A DNA stretch of 64,000 nucleotides from Paraburkholderia tagetis (GTDB taxonomy: Bacteria; Pseudomonadota; Gammaproteobacteria; Burkholderiales; Burkholderiaceae): positions 186,001 through 250,000 of the forward strand of contig NZ_JAKLJA010000004.1 in assembly GCF_022213065.1 (NCBI RefSeq), given 5' to 3'. This document shows, piece after piece, positions 20,729-31,077 of the stretch. Each line of letters opens with the position of its first letter. Position 1 is the first letter of the stretch. The notes under the pieces are model-generated. The model had not been told where the DNA came from, did no database searches, and saw only the letters and a program-made list of their open reading frames with translations. A program made the translations under genes and the position numbers.

Positions 20729-21907
20729 TCAGAACTTGTGGCGGATGCCCAGGCTGACGATTTCCTGCGAGCTCGAAGCCGAGTTGTAGCCGTACGAGCC
20801 GATCGATGCGGCAGCCGACTGGGTCGTCGCGCTGTCGACGCGCTGCGTACCGTTGGCGTGCTGGTAAGCCGCGATTGCGTACAGGTCGGTGCGCTTCGAC
20901 AGGTTGTAGTCCGCGCCGAGCGAAACCTGGTGGTACGAGGCCGACGTGTCGCCTGCGCCGTGCGTATAGATGTAGCCCAGGCCGAGCAACAGGGCCGGGT
21001 TCACCTGGTAGCCGAGGAAGCCGCCACCAACGTTGAAGCGCTCGGTCGAACGGAACGCCGAGTAGCCGTCCGGCTTGTACTGGACGTTGGCGTAACGCAC
21101 GCCGAACGTGAACGGACCTGCGACGTATTGGGCAGCGACCGAAGCGTTGCCAATCGACTTCGCCGAAGCGTAGGCGCCATTGACCTGACCGTCGAACATC
21201 GCACCCGACGTCGAGTTCGCCGCCCAGCCGCCGCTTGCCAGGCGGGTTGCCGGCGACGACGAGTTGTCCATGCGGAAGTAGCCAGCGGCGACATTGAACG
21301 AGCCGATGCCGTAGGTAGCAGCTGCACCCCAGCTTTGGCCCGAGCCCGTCGCGCCTGCGATGCCGCCCAGTGCGTACATGCCTTCGAACTGGAAGCCGCT
21401 CAGAACCGGCGACACGTACTTGACGCCGCTGTTCGTGCGCGAGCTGTTGTCGTTGTTGTCGACGTCACCCGGCGTCGTGAACGTGCTGCCGAAGTAGTTG
21501 TCACCGGTCAGCGGCTGAACCATGTCGACCAGCGGGTCGTACTGGCGGCCCAGCGTCACCGTACCGAATTGCTCGTGCGTCAGGCCAACATAAGCTTGAC
21601 GACCGAACATCAGGCCGCCCTGGCCCAGCTTGCCGGTGTTGACGTCAAAGCCGTTTTCCAATTGGAAAATCGCCTTCAGACCGCCACCCAGGTCTTCCGT
21701 GCCCTTCAGGCCGAAGCGGTCGCCCGAGATGTTGCCGGCGTACAGGCCGACCAGGTTCTTGTTGTGGCCTGCTGCGTCCTTGGTGTTGTGCACCCACTGG
21801 ATCGATTCATCGATCACGCCATACAGGGTCACGCTGCTCTGTGCGTGTGCTGCGCCCGAAACGGCCAGAATAGCCAGCGACAGGGTCGAGAGTGCGATTC
21901 GTTTCAT
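20729..21907 (-). CDS. Gram-negative general porin
   Basis: A 392-residue outer-membrane beta-barrel precursor. The signal peptide is MKRIALSTLSLAILAVSGAAHA with a cut before QSSVTLYG. The QSSVTLYGVIDESIQW start, DRFGLKGTEDLGGGLKAIFQLENGFD and FGRQAYVGLTHEQFGTVTLGRQYDP are hallmarks of Burkholderia/Neisseria-type trimeric porins, and the chain ends in HKF as required for barrel assembly. It forms pores for small solutes. It is a single gene with its own terminator. The 307-bp gap to the YihY gene holds its AT-rich promoter region. Confidence 0.93.
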   Translation of the reverse strand: MKRIALSTLSLAILAVSGAAHAQSSVTLYGVIDESIQWVHNTKDAAGHNKNLVGLYAGNISGDRFGLKGTEDLGGGLKAIFQLENGFDVNTGKLGQGGLMFGRQAYVGLTHEQFGTVTLGRQYDPLVDMVQPLTGDNYFGSTFTTPGDVDNNDNSSRTNSGVKYVSPVLSGFQFEGMYALGGIAGATGSGQSWGAAATYGIGSFNVAAGYFRMDNSSSPATRLASGGWAANSTSGAMFDGQVNGAYASAKSIGNASVAAQYVAGPFTFGVRYANVQYKPDGYSAFRSTERFNVGGGFLGYQVNPALLLGLGYIYTHGAGDTSASYHQVSLGADYNLSKRTDLYAIAAYQHANGTQRVDSATTQSAAASIGSYGYNSASSSQEIVSLGIRHKF

Positions 21908-22214
21908 CCAGTTTTCTCCACGCAGATAATTTAGTTGTTGCTTGAATTAGTTGATGCTGTTGCGGAATGGAGAATAACGCAGGGGTGCAATTCACCAGAA
22001 CTGAAAAAAAATGACTGTCGCAAAAAGCTGACACATGCGCAGAAAGCCTTGAAATACAGGGGCTCTAACGATTCGTCAGAATTTTGCAAGGAACGACAGC
22101 AGGCGACGCATTATTGTCGTTTTCGATACAAGTTGCGAAACATGCAACCTCAAATCAGGTTACATAAGGGTAAACGCGGAACAACCTCGGGTGCCTCCTG
22201 GTTGCGCCGTGTTT
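21908..22214 (-). other. Porin upstream region
   Basis: About 300 bp between the porin start and the YihY gene end. It is AT-rich next to the porin ATG, as expected of a strong promoter and leader. No unambiguous -35/-10 pair or palindrome was found. Confidence 0.35.
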
Positions 22215-23756
22215 CTAGTTTGGCGGTGCCCGGCGCGAATCGTCGGTTGCCACGGCAGCGGGTGTCCGGCGCTTGTCGCGCGCACCGGCGCAACGGCCCG
22301 CAGCGGTCGTCACCGCGAGCGCGGCGCTCGCGACAAGCGCTACCGAGCGCCATGGGTGGCGCTTGACGTAGCGGTCGGCGGCGGCCACCGTGCGGCCCGC
22401 CCTCACGAGGGTGACGGCGGCGGCATAGGTGGCGCTTTTCTCCGTGTTCACGATCGAGCGGCAAATCTGTCGGCTAGCGGCGCCGAGTCGGGCGAAGGCG
22501 CCACCCTTGGCGCGCACCTGGTCGATGGCGGGCAACGGCGCATCGCCGGCTTTCGTTTGAGGGACGGGGTTCGGGGCGGCGCCGGCCGCTGCGTACGAGG
22601 GCGGCGCGCCGTTGCCGGCGGCGCGTGGCCCGGTGGCGCCGCTGGCGCCCGGGTTTCCGATGGGAACCGTATGTGCCGGCAGCGCCCCCGCCGCGGTTTC
22701 GCGCATGGGCGCGATCGTGGATGCGGCGAGCACCGAGGCGAGCTTGGCGCGGCTGCCGGGCGGCGTTTCCTTCAGGAAACCCCATGCGCCGCGCGGATCG
22801 TGCAGACGCGCGCGCGCCGCCGAGAATTCCGCGCCGAGCAGCAGCACCGCTGCCGAGAAATACAGCCACATCAGCAGCACGGCGAGCGAGCCTGCTGCGC
22901 CGAATGCCGTGGCCATGCCCGCATGCGCGAGATAGAGCGCGAAAAGTTTCTTGCCCACGGAAAACAGCACCGCCGACACGATGCCGCCCACCATGGCGTC
23001 GCGCCAGTGCACCAAGGCGTCGGGCAGGAAGCGCAACAGCGCGGCGAAGGCGATGGCGAGCACGACCAGCCCGAGCGCCAGTTGCACGATGTTTCCGATC
23101 ATCAAATAAGGAGAATCGCCCCAGAGCCACCGTCCGACGAACGTGATGGCGGCGTCCAGCACGAGCGAGACGATCAGCAGGAAGGCGACGCCGAGCACGA
23201 GGCCGAACGAAATCAGCCGCACGCGCACGAGCGCGAGCACCGAAGAGCTGCGTTGGCCCTCCGGCGGCCAGACGATATCGAGTGCGGAATTGAGTGACGA
23301 AAACGTTGCGGAGGCGCCGATCGCCAGCATGGCGAGCGAAATCACGGCGGCGATGCTGCCAGTGCCGCCCGCGCGGTGCGCATTCTCCACGATGGTCGTG
23401 ATGCCCGCGGCGGCGTCGTTGCCGAGCACGTTGTGCACCTGGCGATAGAGCTCGCCGCGCGCTGCGTCGGCGCCCAGAAACCAGCCGGCCACGGCGATCA
23501 CCATGACGAGCGTGGGCGCGAGCGAGAACGCGGAATAGAACGCGATGCTCGCGGCCAGCGACGGGCAGCGGTGGGCGATGAACTGCTGGCATGCGCCCAC
23601 GACCCACGAAGCTTCCTTGCGCGCGGCGGATTCGAGCCGTACCGATGAGCGGGTAGCCATGTTGTGCGTCCGGCGTTCCGGCGTGGCCTGTTTCATATTG
23701 CCGGTATCCTGCCTGGCACGCGTGGAATGACTGCGTTGGGCCTCATTCGAATTCAT
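22215..23756 (-). CDS. YihY/BrkB family membrane protein
   Basis: A 513-residue protein. About residues 45-320 are the YihY/UPF0761 domain with six membrane segments and the motifs SLAASIAFYSAFSLAPTLVMV, GLVVLAIAFAALLRFLPD and AGSLAVLLMWLYFSAAVLLLGAEFSA. The tail of about 190 residues is Ala/Pro/Gly-rich, then basic with a final hydrophobic stretch (VALVASAALAVTTAAG), unusual for the family. BrkB was first linked to serum resistance in Bordetella, but its activity is not established. The ATG at 23756 has GAGG upstream; starts at 23696 or 23660 are possible. Confidence 0.78.
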   Translation of the reverse strand: MNSNEAQRSHSTRARQDTGNMKQATPERRTHNMATRSSVRLESAARKEASWVVGACQQFIAHRCPSLAASIAFYSAFSLAPTLVMVIAVAGWFLGADAARGELYRQVHNVLGNDAAAGITTIVENAHRAGGTGSIAAVISLAMLAIGASATFSSLNSALDIVWPPEGQRSSSVLALVRVRLISFGLVLGVAFLLIVSLVLDAAITFVGRWLWGDSPYLMIGNIVQLALGLVVLAIAFAALLRFLPDALVHWRDAMVGGIVSAVLFSVGKKLFALYLAHAGMATAFGAAGSLAVLLMWLYFSAAVLLLGAEFSAARARLHDPRGAWGFLKETPPGSRAKLASVLAASTIAPMRETAAGALPAHTVPIGNPGASGATGPRAAGNGAPPSYAAAGAAPNPVPQTKAGDAPLPAIDQVRAKGGAFARLGAASRQICRSIVNTEKSATYAAAVTLVRAGRTVAAADRYVKRHPWRSVALVASAALAVTTAAGRCAGARDKRRTPAAVATDDSRRAPPN

Positions 23757-23891
23757 CCGACCTCGTTCGACTCATTTAAATATAGAGCAAGCCCGGTACC
23801 CAGGCGCCCCTTTGGACACCTCGTGCGATCCGTCTCCCAAAACGTCTTATACTGAAAAAACCCACAACCCCCAAAGCCGAGGACGCACACT

Positions 23892-26800
23892 ATGCTGCAA
23901 ATGTCCCGGCGCCAGTTCCTCAAGGTCACGGCAACGTCGCTGGCGGGTTCCAGCCTTGCGTTGATGGGTTTCGCGCCCGACAACGCGCTTGCCGAAGTCC
24001 GACAATACAAACTGGCGCGCACCACTGAAACCCGCAACACTTGCCCGTATTGCTCGGTGGGCTGCGGGATCCTCATGTACGGTCTCGGCGACGGCGCGAA
24101 GAACGCCACCACGAGCGTCATCCATATCGAGGGCGATCCCGATCATCCGGTCAATCGCGGCACGCTGTGCCCGAAGGGCGCGAGCCTCATCGACTTCATT
24201 CACAGTCCGCACCGGCTCCAGTATCCCGAGTATCGGGCGGCGGGCTCGAATGAATGGAAGCGCATCTCGTGGGACGAGGCGCTCGATCGCGTCGCGAAGC
24301 TGCTCAAGGAAGACCGCGACGCGAACTTCGTCGAGAAAACCGCGGACGGCAAGACCGTCAACCGCTGGCTGACCACCGGCATGCTGGCCGCTTCGGCGGG
24401 CAGCAACGAAGTCGGTTACCTCACACATAAAGTGGCCCGCTCGATGGGCCTGCTCGCATTCGACAACCAGGCGCGTGTCTGACACGGCCCGACGGTGGCA
24501 GGTCTTGCCCCGACGTTTGGCCGTGGTGCGATGACGAACCATTGGGTCGACATTCGCAATGCGGACGTGATTCTGGTGATGGGCGGCAATGCGGCCGAGG
24601 CGCACCCGTGCGGCTTCAAGTGGGTCACGGAGGCCAAGGCGCACCGCAAGGCGCGGCTCATCGTGGTGGACCCGCGCTTTACGCGCACGGCATCGGTGGC
24701 GGACTACTACGCGCCGATTCGCACCGGCACGGATATCGCTTTCCTTGGCGGCGTGATCAACTGGCTGCTCACGAACGACAAGATCCAGCACGAGTACGTG
24801 AAGAATTACACGGACTTCGCTTTCCTCGTGCGCGAGGACTTTGCGTTCAACGACGGCATTTATTCGGGCTACGACGCGCAAAAGCACGCGTATCCCGACA
24901 AGTCGTCGTGGAACTACGAGATCGGTGAAGACGGCTTCGTGAAGATCGACAGCACGCTGCAAAATCCGCGCTGTGTCTATCAACTGCTCAAGCGGCATTA
25001 CTCGCGCTATACGCCCGAGATGGTGGAGAAGATCTGCGGCACGCCGAAGGAGAAATTCCTCAAGGTATGCGAAATGCTGGCGAGCACGGCCGTTGCGGGC
25101 CGCGCGGCCACGGTCATGTACGCGCTGGGCTGGACCCATCACTCGATCGGCTCGCAAATGATCCGCACGGGCGCGATGGTGCAACTGCTGCTCGGCAACA
25201 TCGGCATCGCGGGCGGCGGCATGAACGCGCTGCGCGGCCACTCGAACATCCAGGGGCTCACCGACCTCGGGCTGATGTCGAATCTGCTCACCGGCTACAT
25301 GACGCTGCCCAACGAGGCCGAGCAAAGCTACGACGATTACATCAAGACGCGCGCGCTGCAGCCGCTGCGGCCGAACCAGCTCAGCTACTGGCAACGCTAC
25401 AACGCGTTCTTCGTGAGTTTCATGAGATCGTGGTGGGGCGAGGCGGCCACGAAGGAGAACAACTGGGGCTACGACTGGCTGCCGAAACTCGATAAGCCTT
25501 ATGACCTGCTACAGACTATTGAGCTGATGAATCAGGGCAAGGTCAACGGCTATATCTGCCAGGGCTTTAATGTGTTGGCGTCCGCGCCGGACAAGGCGAA
25601 AACGCTTTCCGCGCTCGGCAAGCTCAAGTGGCTCGTGATCATGGACCCGCTCGCCACCGAAACTTCCGAGTTCTGGAAGAAGTATGGCGAGTACAACGAT
25701 GTCGATAGCGGCTCGATCCAGACCGAGGTGTTCCGTCTGCCCACCACATGCTTCGCGGAGGAAAACGGCTCGCTCGTGAGTTCTAGCCGCGTGCTGCAAT
25801 GGCACTGGAAGGGTACCGAACCGCCGGGCGAGGCGAAGAGCGATCTCGAGATCATGTCGGGGCTGTTCTTGCGTATTCGCGCCGCGTATCAGAAAGACGG
25901 CGGCAAGCTGCCCGATCCGATCGTGAAGCTCGACTGGCCGTATTCGGATCCGGCGAGCCCCACGCCCGAAGAGCTCGCTAAGGAATACAACGGCAAAGCG
26001 CTCGCCGACCAGTCGGACCCGAAGGACGCCGCCAAAGTGCTCGTGAAGAAGGGCGAGCAGCTTGCGAGCTTCGCGCAGCTCAAGGACGATGGCAGCACCG
26101 CGAGCGGCTGCTGGATCTTTTGCGGCGCGTGGACCCAGGCGGGCAACCAGATGGGCCGGCGCGACAACTCGGACCCCACCGGCATCGGCCAGACGCTCAA
26201 CTGGGCCTGGGCCTGGCCGGCGAATCGGCGCGTGCTCTACAACCGGGCTTCGTGCGATCCCTCGGGCAAGCCGTTCGATCCCACGCGCAAGCTGATCGGC
26301 TGGAACGGCAGCGCGTGGAGTGGCGCGGACGTGCCCGACTACAAGATCGACGAATCGCCCGATCTCGGCATGGGGCCGTTCATCATGAACCCCGAGGGCG
26401 TCGCGCGTTTCTTCGCGCGCGACGGCATGAACGAAGGGCCATTTCCAGAGCACTACGAACCATTCGAGAACCCGCTCGGCTATAACCCGTTCCATCCCAA
26501 CAATCCGCAAGCCACGAGCAATCCAGCGGCGCGCGTATTCCCTGACGACCGCAAGACGTTTTCGACGGCGCAATCGTTCCCGCATGTCGCCACCACGTAC
26601 CGGCTCACCGAGCATTTCCACTTCTGGACCAAGCATGCGCGCCTGAACGCGATCATTCAGCCGCAGCAGTTCGTCGAGATCAGTGAAGAACTCGCGAAGG
26701 AGGTGGGCGTGGTCGATGGCGGACGCGTGAAGGTGTCGAGCAATCGCGGTTACCTGGTCGCGGTGGCGGTGGTCACCAAGCGCCTCAAGCCGCTCACCAT

Positions 26801-26963
26801 CGACGGCAAGAAGGTGCACCAGGTGGGCGTGCCGCTGCACTGGGGCTTCACGGGACTGACCAAACCCGGCTATCTGACGAATACGCTTACGCCGCCCGTC
26901 GGCGACGGCAATTCGCAGACGCCCGAGTTCAAGTCGTTCCTCGTGAAAGTGGAAAAGGCCTAA
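23892..26963 (+). CDS. fdnG: Formate dehydrogenase-N alpha subunit, selenocysteine-containing
   Basis: A 1,023-residue molybdenum enzyme read through an in-frame TGA at 24480-24482 (Sec197). The context NQARV[19 protein letters not shown] equals that around the Sec of E. coli FdnG. The N terminus has a Tat signal (SRRQFLKV), so the protein is exported folded. A [4Fe-4S] site follows (CPYCSVGCG with LCPKG). It oxidises formate to CO2 on the periplasmic side and passes electrons to the beta subunit. GAGGA precedes the ATG. It heads an operon with fdxH and fdnI, and all the Sec machinery follows. Without Sec decoding it would be misread as two broken genes. Confidence 0.96.
24480..24525 (+). promoter_or_regulatory. 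Bacterial SECIS element of fdnG
   Basis: Right after the UGA codon, CACGGCC (24483-24489) pairs with GGCCGTG (24519-24525), and inside it GGCA (24497-24500) pairs with TGCC (24506-24509) around a GGTCT loop. The loop GGUC matches the SelB-binding loop of E. coli fdhF and fdnG. It lies inside the coding sequence and directs Sec insertion. Confidence 0.88.
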
Positions 26964-26973
26964 GGGGGACGAC

Positions 26974-27909
26974 ATGGCATTGCAATCGCTCGATATCAAG
27001 CGCCAGTCGGCCACCACCACGCCGCCGCCCGGCGTGCGCGCGCCCGCCACGGGCACGGTCGCGAAGCTCATCGACGTGACCAAGTGCATTGGCTGCAAGG
27101 CGTGCCAGACCGCGTGCATGGAGTGGAACGATCTGCGCGACGAAGTGGGGATCAACACGGGCGTCTACGACAACCCGCGCGATCTCACCGAGGACTCGTG
27201 GACCGTGATGCGCTTTACGGAATACGAGAATCCGAACGGCAACCTCGAATGGCTGATCCGCAAGGACGGCTGCATGCATTGCGAGGACCCGGGCTGCCTC
27301 AAGGCGTGTCCGTCGCCGGGCGCGATCGTGCAGTACACGAATGGCATCGTGGATTTCCACGAGGAAAACTGCATCGGCTGCGGTTACTGCATCACGGGTT
27401 GCCCGTTCAATATTCCGCGCCTCTCGAAGAAGGATCACCGCGTCTACAAGTGCACGCTGTGCTCCGACCGCGTGGCCGTGGGGCAGGAGCCCGCGTGCGT
27501 GAAGACCTGCCCGACCGGCGCGATCGTGTTCGGCACCAAGGAGGACATGAAGCAGCACGCGGCGGAGCGCATCGAGGACCTCAAGGAGCGCGGCTTCGAT
27601 AAAGCCGGACTCTACGATCCGCCTGGCGTGAGCGGTACACACGTGATGTACGTGCTGCATCATGCGGACCAGCCCTCGCTCTATCACGGCTTGCCCGACA
27701 ACCCGCGCATCAGTCCACTCGTGGGGCTCTGGAAGGGCATGGCCAAGCCGCTCGCGCTCGCGGGCATCGCGCTCGCGGCGGTGGCCGGCTTCTTCCACTA
27801 CACGCGGGTGGGGCCGAACGAAGTGAGTGCAGAGGACGAGCAAGCCGCGCGCGACGAGGCGCGGCGCATCCGTGGCGAGCCCGAGGAGCGCGACGATGAA
27901 AAACGATGA
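26974..27909 (+). CDS. fdxH: Formate dehydrogenase beta subunit (iron-sulfur)
   Basis: A 311-residue ferredoxin-like subunit (also called FdnH/FdoH). Four cysteine groups can hold four [4Fe-4S] clusters: [35 protein letters not shown] and [21 protein letters not shown] single C-terminal helix ([16 protein letters not shown], about 253-268) anchors it to the membrane, followed by an acidic tail. It carries electrons from FdnG to the cytochrome b subunit. It begins 10 bp after fdnG, and its end overlaps fdnI by 14 bp. Confidence 0.94.
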   Translation: MALQSLDIKRQSATTTPPPGVRAPATGTVAKLIDVTKCIGCKACQTACMEWNDLRDEVGINTGVYDNPRDLTEDSWTVMRFTEYENPNGNLEWLIRKDGCMHCEDPGCLKACPSPGAIVQYTNGIVDFHEENCIGCGYCITGCPFNIPRLSKKDHRVYKCTLCSDRVAVGQEPACVKTCPTGAIVFGTKEDMKQHAAERIEDLKERGFDKAGLYDPPGVSGTHVMYVLHHADQPSLYHGLPDNPRISPLVGLWKGMAKPLALAGIALAAVAGFFHYTRVGPNEVSAEDEQAARDEARRIRGEPEERDDEKR

Positions 27910-28522
27910 ACCCCAACTGATCCAGCGCTATACGGCCAACGAGCGCAGTAACCACTGGATTACCGCAATCACTTTTATATTGCTCGCGCTGTCCGGCCTC
28001 GCGATGTTTCATCCGGCCATGTTCTGGCTTTCCGCATTATTCGGCGGCGGGCAATGGACGCGCATTCTGCATCCGTTCATCGGCGTGGTGATGTTCGTCT
28101 CGTTCATGATTCTCGCGCTGCGTTTCTGGCATCACAACTATCTGGATTCGGCCGACCGGCAATGGCTCAAACAGATGGGCGACGTGCTGAACAATCGCGA
28201 GGACAAGCTGCCCGAGATCGGCCGCTACAATGCGGGCCAGAAGCTGCTATTCTTCGTGATGGTGGTTTGCCTCGTGCTGCTGCTCCTGAGCGGCATCGTG
28301 ATCTGGCGGCGCTATTTCTCGTTCTATTTTCCGGTCACGCTAATTCGCGGCGCCGCCGTCGTGCATGCGGCCACTGCATTCGTGCTGATCGTGGGCATCG
28401 TCGTGCATATCTATGCGGCGTTGTGGGTGAAGGGCTCGATTCGCGCGATGACGCGCGGCTACGTGACCTGGGGCTGGGCGAGAAAGCATCATCCGCGCTG
28501 GTTCCGCGAGAGCATCAAATAG
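27896..28522 (+). CDS. fdnI: Formate dehydrogenase gamma subunit (cytochrome b556)
   Basis: A 208-residue membrane protein with four predicted helices. Histidines suited to bind two b hemes include those in [16 protein letters not shown] and [14 protein letters not shown]. It takes electrons from FdxH and reduces quinone. The ATG at 27896 lies inside the end of fdxH, so translation is coupled. A terminator follows at 28565-28598. Confidence 0.93.
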   Translation: MKNDEPQLIQRYTANERSNHWITAITFILLALSGLAMFHPAMFWLSALFGGGQWTRILHPFIGVVMFVSFMILALRFWHHNYLDSADRQWLKQMGDVLNNREDKLPEIGRYNAGQKLLFFVMVVCLVLLLLSGIVIWRRYFSFYFPVTLIRGAAVVHAATAFVLIVGIVVHIYAALWVKGSIRAMTRGYVTWGWARKHHPRWFRESIK

Positions 28523-28564
28523 CAGGCGCGCCGTAGAGCGATTCGTTCGCCCGGCGCCGCCGGC

Positions 28565-28598
28565 AAGCCGCCCGCCCGTAAGGGCGCGGCGGCTTTTT
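28565..28598 (+). terminator. Terminator between fdnI and fdhE
   Basis: AAGCCGCC pairs with GGCGGCTT, running into a T run, 45 bp after the fdnI stop and 20 bp before the fdhE start. It probably separates or attenuates the structural operon from the fdhE-selA-selB genes. Confidence 0.75.
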
Positions 28599-28618
28599 GT
28601 TATGGGAGACGACCGGCC

Positions 28619-29560
28619 TTGACGAAACCTGTGCAACGCATTCTCGACCCCGAGCAGATTCAGGTGCAGGATCCCTCCGCGATTCCACGCATCCGTCTGC
28701 CCGAGCGCGCGACGCATTTCCGCGAGCGCGCCGCGCGCTTGCGCAAGCTGGCGGACCACAATCCCATCGGCGGTTACGTGCGCCTCATGGCGGCGCTCGT
28801 GGACGCGCAGCAGCAGGCGCTGGAACATCTCGAAGCGCAGATGCCGTCGCAAGAAGCCATCGCCAACGCGCAGCGCCATTCGATGCCGATCCTGCCCGCG
28901 CTCGGCGGCGAACGCGACCCGCAATGGCGCGCGGTGCTGCGCCGGCTCGCGGACCGCGTGGAAGCCGCGGGCGCGGTCACGCCCGCGCTCGCGAAAGTGC
29001 TGGACACGCTGCGCGCGATGACCGACGCCGAACTCGACGCGCAAGCCGACGCGCTGCTCGCGCAGCGCCACACGGAAATCGCACCGGCCACCGCGCCCTT
29101 CATCATGACGGCGTTGCAGGTGGTGTGGACCGACCTCGCGAGCCGCCTGAAGGTGCAGGACGTGCCTTATATGGATGCGCCGGGCGTATGCCCCGTGTGC
29201 GGGGTGCAGCCCGTTGCGAGCATCGTGCGCGTGGGCGGCGCATTCCAGGGCTATCGCTACGTGCAATGCAGCCTGTGCGGCACCGAGAATCACGTGGTGC
29301 GCGTGAAATGCACGAATTGCGATTCGACCAAGGGCATCGCCTATCACGGCATCGAAGGCGGCAATCCGGCCTTGAAGGCGGAATCGTGCGACGAATGCCA
29401 TACCTATCGCAAGATCGGCTATCAGGAGAAAGACTTCGAATTCGAGCCGCTCGCCGACGACCTCGCGAGCCTCACGCTCGATTTGCTGATGGGCGAAGCG
29501 GGCTACCGCCGCGCGAGCGCGAATCCACTGCTCTATCCCGAAGCACCGGCCGAGCCATGA
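28619..29560 (+). CDS. fdhE: Formate dehydrogenase accessory protein FdhE
   Basis: A 313-residue protein with a helical N-terminal half and a C-terminal half holding four CxxC pairs (CPVCG, CSLCG, CTNCD, CDECH) in a rubredoxin-like metal fold, exactly as in FdhE. It helps mature formate dehydrogenases N and O, acting on the alpha subunit before export. The start is a TTG at 28619 with GGGAGA upstream; no ATG fits. It sits directly after a terminator, and its stop overlaps the selA start. Confidence 0.93.
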   Translation: MTKPVQRILDPEQIQVQDPSAIPRIRLPERATHFRERAARLRKLADHNPIGGYVRLMAALVDAQQQALEHLEAQMPSQEAIANAQRHSMPILPALGGERDPQWRAVLRRLADRVEAAGAVTPALAKVLDTLRAMTDAELDAQADALLAQRHTEIAPATAPFIMTALQVVWTDLASRLKVQDVPYMDAPGVCPVCGVQPVASIVRVGGAFQGYRYVQCSLCGTENHVVRVKCTNCDSTKGIAYHGIEGGNPALKAESCDECHTYRKIGYQEKDFEFEPLADDLASLTLDLLMGEAGYRRASANPLLYPEAPAEP

Positions 29561-31077
29561 CACGCACGAGCGAGATGGGCGAAGCCGCGCAGCAGGGCGC
29601 GGTGACGGCGGAGCGCGAGATGGCCGATAAACGCACGTTGAACGCGCTGCTTGCACAAATGCCTGCCGTGGAGCGCGTGATTGCCTCGCCAGAGGCACAG
29701 CCGCTGATCGCGCAGCACGGCCGCACGCAGGTCCTCGCGGCGATACGCGCGACACTCGATGGCTGGCGGCGCGATGCGCAGGCGGGCACGCTGGCAACCG
29801 ACGCAACCGACGCAACCGACGCAACCGCGCAGACGCCGTTTGCCATCGAGCGTGCGATTGTGGATGCGGACCGCGCACTCGCCGCGCGCGCACAAAGCCG
29901 TCTGCGCGCCGTATTCAATCTGACCGGCACGGTGCTGCACACGAATCTGGGTCGTGCGCTGCTGCCCGATGTTGCCGTTCGTGCCGTGGTGCAGGCACTC
30001 ACGCAACCGGCCAACCTGGAGTTCGATCTTGCGACCGGCAAGCGCGGCGACCGCGACGACCTGATCGATGCGCTCATCTGCGAGCTGACTGGGGCCGAAG
30101 CGGCGACCGTCGTGAACAACAACGCCGCGGCTGTGCTGCTCACGCTTTCCGCGCTGGCCGCACGCAAGGAAGTGATCGTTTCGCGCGGCGAACTGGTGGA
30201 AATTGGCGGGGCGTTTCGCATTCCCGACATCATGAGCCGCGCGGGTGCGAGGCTATGCGAGGTCGGCACGACCAACCGCACACATCTCAAGGATTACGAA
30301 GCAGCTATCGGCGCACGCACCGCGCTGCTGATGAAGGTCCATTGCAGCAACTATGCGATCAGCGGCTTTACGAAGAGCGTCGAGCTGGACGAGCTGGCGC
30401 CGCTCGCGCGAAAGTACGGCTTGCCGGTCGCGGTGGACCTCGGCAGCGGCACGCTCGCCGATCTCACGCAGTGGGGCTTGCCGGCCGAGCCCACCGTGCG
30501 CGCGACCGTCGAGGCGGGCGCCGATCTCGTGACCTTCAGCGGCGACAAGCTGCTGGGCGGCCCGCAGGCCGGGTTGATCGTCGGCCGTAAAGAACTGATC
30601 GCAAAGATCAAGAAGCATCCGCTCAAACGTGCGCTGCGTGTCGGCAAGCTCACGCTCGCCGCGCTCGAGCCCGTGCTCAAGCTCTACCAGGCGCCCGAGT
30701 TTTTGCGCGAGCGATTGACAACGCTGCGGCTGCTCACACGTCCCGCGAGTGAAATGCACGAAGCGGCCACGCGCGCCCAGCCCACCTTGCAGCGCATGAT
30801 TGGCGACGGCTATGAGGTGAGCATCGAGCCGATGTTCAGCCAGATCGGCAGCGGTGCGTTGCCGGTCGACGTGCTGCCGAGCAGCGGACTGGTCGTGCGC
30901 CATCGCGGCAAAGGCGGCAGCGGCCGTGCATTGCTCCGGCTGGAGCGCGCATTGCGCGCGCTGCCGCGTCCCGTTATCGGCCGTATTGCCGACGACGCCT
31001 TGCGACTCGATCTGCGCTGCCTCGAACACGCGGACGAAGCCGCATTCGTTGCGCAATTCGCGGAGCTGCGCCTGTGA
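29557..31077 (+). CDS. selA: L-seryl-tRNA(Sec) selenium transferase
   Basis: A 506-residue PLP enzyme. [12 protein letters not shown] carries the PLP lysine (Lys331 here); [28 protein letters not shown] and [17 protein letters not shown] are SelA signatures. It turns Ser-tRNA-Sec into Sec-tRNA-Sec with selenophosphate. ATG overlaps the fdhE stop. Residues 80-91 are a short Ala-Thr-Asp repeat made by 9-bp units (GCAACCGAC) and look like a variable linker. The selenophosphate synthetase gene selD is not in the window. Confidence 0.95.
   Translation: MTRTSEMGEAAQQGAVTAEREMADKRTLNALLAQMPAVERVIASPEAQPLIAQHGRTQVLAAIRATLDGWRRDAQAGTLATDATDATDATAQTPFAIERAIVDADRALAARAQSRLRAVFNLTGTVLHTNLGRALLPDVAVRAVVQALTQPANLEFDLATGKRGDRDDLIDALICELTGAEAATVVNNNAAAVLLTLSALAARKEVIVSRGELVEIGGAFRIPDIMSRAGARLCEVGTTNRTHLKDYEAAIGARTALLMKVHCSNYAISGFTKSVELDELAPLARKYGLPVAVDLGSGTLADLTQWGLPAEPTVRATVEAGADLVTFSGDKLLGGPQAGLIVGRKELIAKIKKHPLKRALRVGKLTLAALEPVLKLYQAPEFLRERLTTLRLLTRPASEMHEAATRAQPTLQRMIGDGYEVSIEPMFSQIGSGALPVDVLPSSGLVVRHRGKGGSGRALLRLERALRALPRPVIGRIADDALRLDLRCLEHADEAAFVAQFAELRL

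Noticed and set aside
24480-24482. TGA inside fdnG read as a stop, giving two broken genes
   Set aside because: The flanking residues equal the Sec site of FdnG, a SECIS hairpin follows, and selA, selB and selC are encoded downstream.
23847-25394. 515-codon minus-strand frame across fdnG
   Set aside because: Antisense shadow of a conserved enzyme; no ribosome site or motif.
28340-29893. 517-codon minus-strand frame across fdnI, fdhE and selA
   Set aside because: Antisense to three conserved genes, low-complexity translation.
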